A stretch of DNA of 37,773 bases from Saprospiraceae bacterium (GTDB lineage: Bacteria > Bacteroidota > Bacteroidia > Chitinophagales > Saprospiraceae). The stretch is from contig JANWVR010000002.1 of NCBI GenBank assembly GCA_025056735.1, positions 1 through 37,773 on the forward strand, read 5' to 3'. The first letter of the stretch is position 1. The number at the start of each line of letters is the position of its first letter. Positions 33,779-37,773 of the stretch are shown here, in pieces. Under the pieces are notes generated by a model that worked only from the letters and a program-made list of their open reading frames with translations, did not search any database and was not told the origin of the DNA. Both the position numbers and the translations under genes were made by a program.

Positions 33779-34230
33779 CCAAACTTGTTTGGCCCCCGTG
33801 GCGACCAAACTCGTTTGGTCGCCCAAAATGCCACGCGCTCGCGCCATCAAGACCTAGCAGACTCGTCCAGATGGCACTCTTTTGGCCGCCCAAAATGCCA
33901 CACGCTCATATCTGACATGGCTACTGGGCCAAACTTGTTCGGCCCCCCGTGGCGACCAAACTCGTTTGGTCGCCCAAAATGCCACGCGCTCGCGCCATCA
34001 AGACCTGGCAGACTCGTCCAGATGGCACTCTTTTGGCCGCCCAAAATGCCACACGCTCACACCTGACATGGCTACTGGGCCAAACTTGTTTGGCCCCCCG
34101 TGGCAACCAAACTCGTTTGGTCGCCCAAAATGCCACGCGCTCGCGCCATCAAGACCTGGCAGACTCGTCCAGATGGCACTCGTTTGGTCGCCCAAAATGC
34201 CAAGCGCTCATACCTGACATGGCTACTGGG
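33779..34230. repeat. three tandem copies of a 150-bp unit rich in inverted repeats
   Basis: Units start at 33779, 33929 and 34080 (150-151 bp each) and differ at few positions. Each opens with CCAAACTTGTTTGG (TTCGG in the second), then has CCAAACTCGTTTGG about 26 bp later, and a hairpin TTTTGG-CCGC-CCAAAA flanked by TGGCA/TGCCA. In the third copy the latter part has changed to CGTTTGG, closer to the palindrome core. A second near-repeat inside the unit (CGCCCAAAATGCCACGCGCTC and CGCCCAAAATGCCACACGCTC) suggests the 150-bp unit itself grew by duplication. The region reads open in several frames on both strands, but that follows from the repeat and there is no start or homology to support a gene. 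Confidence 0.93.
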
Positions 34231-34280
34231 CCAAACAAGTTTGGCGATTACCGGGCCAAACAAGTTTGGCAATTACTGGG
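34231..34280. repeat. two 25-bp palindromic units at the end of ribA
   Basis: CCAAACAAGTTTGG at 34231-34244 and 34256-34269, each followed by an 11-bp tail (CGATTACCGGG, CAATTACTGGG). Spacing, palindrome and tail form are those of the four-unit array at 846-945, some 33 kb away. The last unit ends one base before the TAG stop codon of ribA (34281-34283), again right at the end of a minus-strand gene. Confidence 0.9.
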
Positions 34281-34865
34281 CTAAAGCCCCAGCAAGTGCC
34301 CCATAAGTTCCTGTTTGGTCAGCAGGTATTGCCGGTTGTCGTCGTGCGGCGGGATGACAAGTGGGATGCGGCCTGCGACCTGGATGGGCGATCGGCGCAG
34401 GGCTTCCACCTTTTCGGGGTTGTTGGTGATGAGTTCGACTTGTTGGATGCCGAGGTCTTGCAGGATAAACACGGCGCATTCGTATTGCCGCGCGTCCACG
34501 TCGAAACCCAGGTGGGTGTTGGCTTCGGCGGTGTTGAGGCCCTGGTCTTGCAGGTTGTAGGCCTTCAGTTTGTTGATGAGACCAATACCTCGGCCTTCCT
34601 GGCGCAGGTAAATGAGCACGCCGCCCTGTTCGGCAATGAGACGGAGGGCCGCGTCGAGTTGTTCGCCGCAGTCGCAGCGGCGCGAGCCAAACACGTCGCC
34701 CGTCAGGCACTCGGAGTGGATGCGCACAGGGGTGGGGCGGCTGGGATCAAAGCCTTCGGCCACCACGGCCAGATGAGGCATGCGCTCGTCAGCTCGTTCG
34801 GCGTAGGCAATGAGAGTGAAATTTCCGGCTCGAGTGGGTATGCGGGCTTCGGCTTGCTTTTTCAT
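34281..34865 (-). CDS. ribA: GTP cyclohydrolase II
   Basis: 194 aa, the normal length of the single-domain enzyme (no DHBP synthase fused). It opens GTP to give the pyrimidine that starts riboflavin synthesis, releasing formate and pyrophosphate. Visible: zinc ligands in HSECLTGDVFGSRRCDCGEQL (three Cys), YLRQEGRGIGLINKLKAYNLQDQGLNT with catalytic Arg and the substrate loop, and LGFDVDARQYECAVFIL, ending in LITNNPEKVEAL. No other rib gene lies in the window. The 25-bp palindromic units follow its stop codon directly. Confidence 0.97.
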   Translation of the reverse strand: MKKQAEARIPTRAGNFTLIAYAERADERMPHLAVVAEGFDPSRPTPVRIHSECLTGDVFGSRRCDCGEQLDAALRLIAEQGGVLIYLRQEGRGIGLINKLKAYNLQDQGLNTAEANTHLGFDVDARQYECAVFILQDLGIQQVELITNNPEKVEALRRSPIQVAGRIPLVIPPHDDNRQYLLTKQELMGHLLGL

Positions 34866-34944
34866 GCTGCTGGATAAAGTAGCGGATTTTAGGCCCAGTT
34901 GTAACGCAAAGAAGGACGTCCCGGTTCGCAGGAGTGCATTTTTG

Positions 34945-36009
34945 TCAATACCGGACGGGCGGCAACAGTATTATGGCCTGGGTGTCAGCCGGCATCCAGC
35001 GGTACTGTCGCAAAAAACGCTCCATCTTGCGCATTTCTTTGCGTGTCAGTGCCGGCTCTACTTTCAGCAAGGAAAGAACGCCATCAGTATCAGTGCGCAC
35101 CTGGAGGCGCAACGTATCTGCCTCTCTGCTGCGTCTCAGGAGGTTAGATTGCTCGTATTGATACCAGAATTTCGGCCAGCCTATTTCTGGGCAAACTCGG
35201 CCAGTGGGAAACCTCACCCGCCCAGGAGGCCCTCCGGGATAAGAAGAAGGAGGTAATGTCGCTTTCGGGGGGGGGGCCGGAGACTTGTTGCGTTGGGGCG
35301 AAGGCGGTGAAGCCGCTATTGCGGGCTCTTTAAAGTGGTCGCTCTGTTTAATAAAACGACCCGCTCGTTCTTCTGTTGACATCTCAACGACCGCACTCGT
35401 CGGCTTAAGGTCGAACGGTTGTATCGCCTCAGAGCGCAGACTGTCGCCCTGATCGGCCAAAGCGGCTGACGTATCGGATGCCTTGACGGCCTCTGCGGGT
35501 ATAGCCACCAGTTTTGACTCTTCTGCCGGGGCAGGCTGCGCCGGGGCATGACCTGCTCTGGCAGCGCGCTCCGTTGTTTTAGGGAGACGACCGGTTGCCT
35601 TGCCGCTGAGTGTTTCTTCTTGGGCAGAGGGAACAGAAACGGCCTCAAAATCATCCCCGAAGCGCTCCTCTGCTGGTGTCTTTGCCTGTTCCGCTCCCCT
35701 GGGCGCGTTGGCCCACCACCAGTACAGCGTTCCTGCCAGCAGGAGAACAGCCGCCGCGGCGGCTAAACGCCGGATAGAAAAACCCACCCGTCGTCGGGCG
35801 GGCGCCAGGCGCTGGCGCAAACGCGCTAAAGCCGCTGCGTGCTCCTCGGCAGGCAAAGCGGTGAAGCCCTCCCAGGCCTCGCGCCGAAAGGCATCGTCGG
35901 CCAGCAAGCGGTGCAGCGCTGCCTCGTCATTGCGGGTGAAGGCCCCCGAGGCCCAGCGCTCCAGAAGCGTCGCAAAGAGCGCGTCGTCGTCGCGCAAGGG
36001 CGTGTTCAT
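34945..36009 (-). CDS. membrane anti-sigma-factor-like protein with a TonB-C-like C-terminal domain
   Basis: 354 aa from the ATG at 36009, which overlaps the stop of the sigma gene as ATGA. Residues 1-75 (LFATLLERWASGAFTRNDEAALHRLLADDAFRREAWEG) look like a cytoplasmic anti-sigma domain. One membrane segment follows a basic stretch (RRLAAAAAVLLLAGTLYWWW, about 82-101). A long low-complexity Ala/Pro/Glu linker leads to a C-terminal domain (about 275-354) of the form DTLRLQVRTDTDGVLSLLKV...MRKMERFLRQYRWMPA, which resembles the TonB C-terminal fold. It probably holds the ECF sigma factor inactive at the inner membrane; a periplasmic signal sensed by the C-terminal domain is inference. The TonB resemblance is by pattern only. 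Confidence 0.75.
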   Translation of the reverse strand: MNTPLRDDDALFATLLERWASGAFTRNDEAALHRLLADDAFRREAWEGFTALPAEEHAAALARLRQRLAPARRRVGFSIRRLAAAAAVLLLAGTLYWWWANAPRGAEQAKTPAEERFGDDFEAVSVPSAQEETLSGKATGRLPKTTERAARAGHAPAQPAPAEESKLVAIPAEAVKASDTSAALADQGDSLRSEAIQPFDLKPTSAVVEMSTEERAGRFIKQSDHFKEPAIAASPPSPQRNKSPAPPPKATLPPSSYPGGPPGRVRFPTGRVCPEIGWPKFWYQYEQSNLLRRSREADTLRLQVRTDTDGVLSLLKVEPALTRKEMRKMERFLRQYRWMPADTQAIILLPPVRY

Positions 36010-36587
36010 GACAATTTTTTCTCCATACACAGGCGCAGATTGCGCCGACCGTTTTGAATGTACGAGCGGATTTTGCCCACGTCCTCGCCCATTTCCTGGG
36101 CGATGTCGCGGTACGATTGGTCTTCCAAATAGAAGCGTTGGATGCTGAAACGCTGCTTTTCGGGCAGGTTTTGCAGGCATTCTTGCAAGCGCTGCCCGTC
36201 GTCAGGGTGAGGCAGTTCAAAGTCGTCGGCGGGCGTAGCGGCTTCGTAGCGCGCCAGGTTTTCCGGCGCCTGATAGTCCATGGGCGCGCGCTTTTGGCGG
36301 CGCAGCTCCATGAGGCAATGGTTGCGGGCAAGCACGTAAAGCCAGCCGCGAAAGGTCTCTACCGGGTGCGTTCGGGCCTTGCGCGTCAATTCCTCGTAGA
36401 TGCTCATAACGGCATCTTCGGCAGCGTGCGCATTGCGCAAAATATGGAGACAGACCCCGTAGACCATCGTTAGGTAGCGTTCGTACAGCTGGCCCAGGTA
36501 GCGCGCCTCGCCCGTGCGCTGGTAATGCGCCAGCAGTTCTTCGTCCGAAAGAGCGCTGTGGGTGCGGGTGCGAGTAAATCGAAGCAT
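36006..36587 (-). CDS. ECF-type RNA polymerase sigma factor
   Basis: 193 aa from the ATG at 36587 (MLRFTRTRTHSALSDEELLAHY); 28 further open codons upstream would contain the -7 promoter box and are not used. Region 2: YLGQLYERYLTMVYGVCLHILRN, AEDAVMSIYEEL, FRGWLYVLARNHCLMELRR. Region 4: LQECLQNLPEKQRFSIQRFYLEDQSYRDIAQEMGEDVGKIRSYIQNGRRNLRLCME, with the helix-turn-helix. The gene overlaps the downstream anti-sigma gene by ATGA, the usual arrangement for a regulated pair. Target promoters cannot be seen. Confidence 0.93.
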   Translation of the reverse strand: MLRFTRTRTHSALSDEELLAHYQRTGEARYLGQLYERYLTMVYGVCLHILRNAHAAEDAVMSIYEELTRKARTHPVETFRGWLYVLARNHCLMELRRQKRAPMDYQAPENLARYEAATPADDFELPHPDDGQRLQECLQNLPEKQRFSIQRFYLEDQSYRDIAQEMGEDVGKIRSYIQNGRRNLRLCMEKKLS

Positions 36588-36972
36588 GCGCGCTGCGCGT
36601 TTGTCGCGCCCAAAGGTAGGTATGAGATGCTGAAAAAGGTGGATTTGCACAAAGCACGCGGAGCAAACCATTTTATCGTTGCCGCCTCACCTACACCGGC
36701 CACAACGCCCTGCTCGTCGAAAAGTAGAATACCTCCGAGGATGTGCAGGGCACAACCCGAAACCGCGTCTCCAAAACCGCCGCCTGCGCGCGGCGCGCGG
36801 CATGGGCATGCAAATGGGCGGTTCGAAGGCAGACCTGGGCAGTGTATTTTGACACGGCATGGAATGCTGAGGATACGGGCAACGCACGCAAACGCGCTAT
36901 CCGAAGGCTGGATATAGATGTAGAACAGACTTCAGGGGATTGGGCAATCGCCTAAAGGCGAGTGCGCCTATC
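36588..36972. other. 385-nt region without a recognised gene
   Basis: Lies between the sigma factor and the nucleotidyltransferase gene. It holds the -7 box at 36612-36619 and a small hairpin TCGCC-TTTA-GGCGA (minus, 36961-36948) 12 nt after the nucleotidyltransferase stop. One minus-strand frame around 36785-36660 reads GGILLFDEQGVVAGVGEAA and looks protein-like, but it has no credible start and runs through the sigma promoter; it may be a gene remnant or chance in GC-rich DNA. Confidence 0.5.
36612..36619 (-). promoter_or_regulatory. -7 promoter element of the sigma/anti-sigma operon
   Basis: Minus-strand TACCTTTG, an exact match to TAnnTTTG, giving a leader of about 21 nt to the ATG at 36587. 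A run of Ts rather than TTTG stands in the -33 area. Confidence 0.5.
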
Positions 36973-37320
36973 TCAGCAAGGCAGCACTATCGAAGGCGAA
37001 CAACACCACTCATAGAGCAGCACTTTAGTTTCTTCCACTTTCCCTCGAAGAATGGGATTGACAATGGGCTGGTCAGTGAGCAAATCTACCTTGCGCCCAT
37101 ACAGTTGCTCCAGGTCGTCCCACAAGGCCGGCAGCGCAAGCCCTTTCGTTACCGCGTCATTCGTCGGAAGCAACTCTACTTGAAAATCCAGGTCGCTTGT
37201 GTCCTCCTCAAACGCGCCAGAGACAGCAGAGCCACAAACATACAGCCGCGCTACGCCGTGCTTTTGACACAGCACCCGAAGCGACGCCATCCTTTGTTCC
37301 AACACCACAGGCAGTTTCAT
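36973..37320 (-). CDS. MNT-type nucleotidyltransferase domain protein
   Basis: 115 aa. RLYVCGSAVSGAFEEDTSDLDFQVEL is the minimal nucleotidyltransferase core (GSxxxG...DxD, metal-binding Asp pair), and LWDDLEQLYGRKVDLLTD adds the third acidic strand. Such proteins often act as MntA antitoxins that AMPylate a HEPN (HepT) toxin. No HEPN-like frame is found on either side, so here it stands alone or its partner is elsewhere. The promoter-like pair at 37325-37354 would start transcription almost at the ATG (37320); Met11 at 37290 would then have a leader of about 31 nt and is an alternative start, although the N-terminal LEQRMASLRVLCQKHGV fits the family. Confidence 0.85.
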   Translation of the reverse strand: MKLPVVLEQRMASLRVLCQKHGVARLYVCGSAVSGAFEEDTSDLDFQVELLPTNDAVTKGLALPALWDDLEQLYGRKVDLLTDQPIVNPILRGKVEETKVLLYEWCCSPSIVLPC

Positions 37321-37324
37321 GCTA

Positions 37325-37354
37325 CAAGGGTAAATACACCTGGTAACTCCACAA
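37325..37354 (-). promoter_or_regulatory. possible promoter of the nucleotidyltransferase gene
   Basis: TTG (37354-37352), 19 nt, then TACCCTTG (37332-37325), one mismatch from TAnnTTTG. Transcription would start near 37321, so the mRNA is leaderless if the first ATG is used. Confidence 0.4.
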
Positions 37355-37395
37355 GCAGCGCGTGTCTAACCGCACTGCCCACCAACATTCCTGCT

Positions 37396-37773
37396 CTACC
37401 GCTTCAGCACCACTTTCTGCACCGCCAGCAGCGTGCGGTCGCGCGCGTCGAACACCTGCGCCACGTAGAAACCCTCCGGCAGATGACCTACCCACAGCGC
37501 ACCGCCGTCCGTCGCCTCCTCCAGCACCAACTGACCCGCAGCGCTGAACAGCCGAACCCGCACCGGCGCCTCACCGCTCCAAAACAACTGCCCGCTCGAC
37601 GGATTCGGATACAGCCGACCCAACTCGCCCACCAAACCCTCGCCCGCGCTCGACGTAGACAGCACCCACACCGTCTTGCACTTCGTGTCCGTGCCGTACG
37701 AGTTGCCCACCGTCAGACACACCTGGTACGGCCCAGGAGCCGGGTACTCGTGCGACGGATACTTCTGGTCGCT
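37396..37773 (-). CDS. T9SS type A sorted protein, C-terminal part (start beyond window)
   Basis: The last 125 residues are visible; the gene enters from the right edge. Residues DQKYPSHEYPAPGPYQVCLTVGN are the end of a PKD domain (the HxYxxPGxYxVxL pattern). They are followed by a T9SS type A sorting domain: GRLYPNPSSGQLFW, VRLFSAAGQLVLEE, LPEGFYVAQVFD, AVQKVVLKR. The product is therefore exported and anchored or released at the surface. Its catalytic or binding part is outside the window. Confidence 0.88.
   Translation of the reverse strand, partial: SDQKYPSHEYPAPGPYQVCLTVGNSYGTDTKCKTVWVLSTSSAGEGLVGELGRLYPNPSSGQLFWSGEAPVRVRLFSAAGQLVLEEATDGGALWVGHLPEGFYVAQVFDARDRTLLAVQKVVLKR

Noticed and set aside
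33785-34306. Overlapping 60-111 codon open frames on both strands
   Set aside because: They are produced by the 150-bp repeat, occur in several frames at once, and have no start signals or family resemblance.
36973-37320. MntA/HepT toxin-antitoxin pair
   Set aside because: Only the nucleotidyltransferase is present; no HEPN protein with an RX4-6H motif was found next to it.

Overview
The window comes from a member of the Bacteroidota, probably a Saprospiria/Chitinophagia-type lineage with unusually high GC. Four coding regions and one broken gene carry Por/type IX secretion (T9SS) C-terminal sorting domains. Promoter-like boxes match the Bacteroidota TAnnTTTG consensus. There is an S46 dipeptidyl peptidase, and rpsU has a strong Shine-Dalgarno sequence of the kind described for Bacteroidetes. 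The species assignment is inference; I see no rRNA, tRNA, CRISPR array, phage or transposase gene.

Layout: (1) 1-7049, minus strand: the start of a 5'-nucleotidase-like lipoprotein, a palindromic repeat array, and a giant (about 2036 aa) T9SS type B surface protein built from about 18 two-cysteine Ig/PKD-like modules. (2) 7142-11326: an ATP-cone/PD-(D/E)XK nuclease fusion on the minus strand; then on the plus strand a peroxiredoxin with a good terminator, and a two-gene unit of a cysteine-less lipoamide-dehydrogenase-like flavoprotein and a BioD-like/DRTGG P-loop protein. (3) 11434-16102, minus: an AddB/RecB-like nuclease, two exact-period 177-bp direct repeats, and the NAD(P)HX repair enzyme nnr. 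(4) 16211-20302, plus: a CaiB/BaiF CoA-transferase, the Mrp Fe-S carrier ATPase, and an AT-rich secreted glycosidase-like gene split by one in-frame TAG. (5) 20336-30724, minus: an S46 peptidase, a T9SS adhesin-like protein, heptose-7-P kinase, an MBL-fold hydrolase, an acyl-CoA dehydrogenase, a Xer recombinase and rpsU (the last five closely packed), then a PolX-like PHP protein and a methyltransferase. (6) 30804-37773, minus: a T9SS-exported GH13 enzyme, a second large palindromic/150-bp repeat array, ribA, an anti-sigma/ECF sigma pair with ATGA overlap, an unpaired MNT-type nucleotidyltransferase, and the C-terminal end of another T9SS protein.

How the genes work together: most are housekeeping or metabolic genes in short same-strand runs. 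The exported proteins (giant adhesin, GH13 enzyme, glycosidase-like pseudogene, S46 peptidase, choice-of-anchor-type protein) suggest a surface-attached or polymer-degrading lifestyle. The most unusual material is non-coding: two dispersed repeat families, a 25-bp palindromic unit with core CCAAAC-NN-GTTTGG and a 177-bp structured element. Three of the four repeat loci touch or lie within a base of the stop codon of a minus-strand gene. Other points to follow are the nonsense-split gene, the cysteine-less disulfide-reductase homologue, the PolX with a ruined polymerase site but intact PHP site, and the ATP-cone nuclease.
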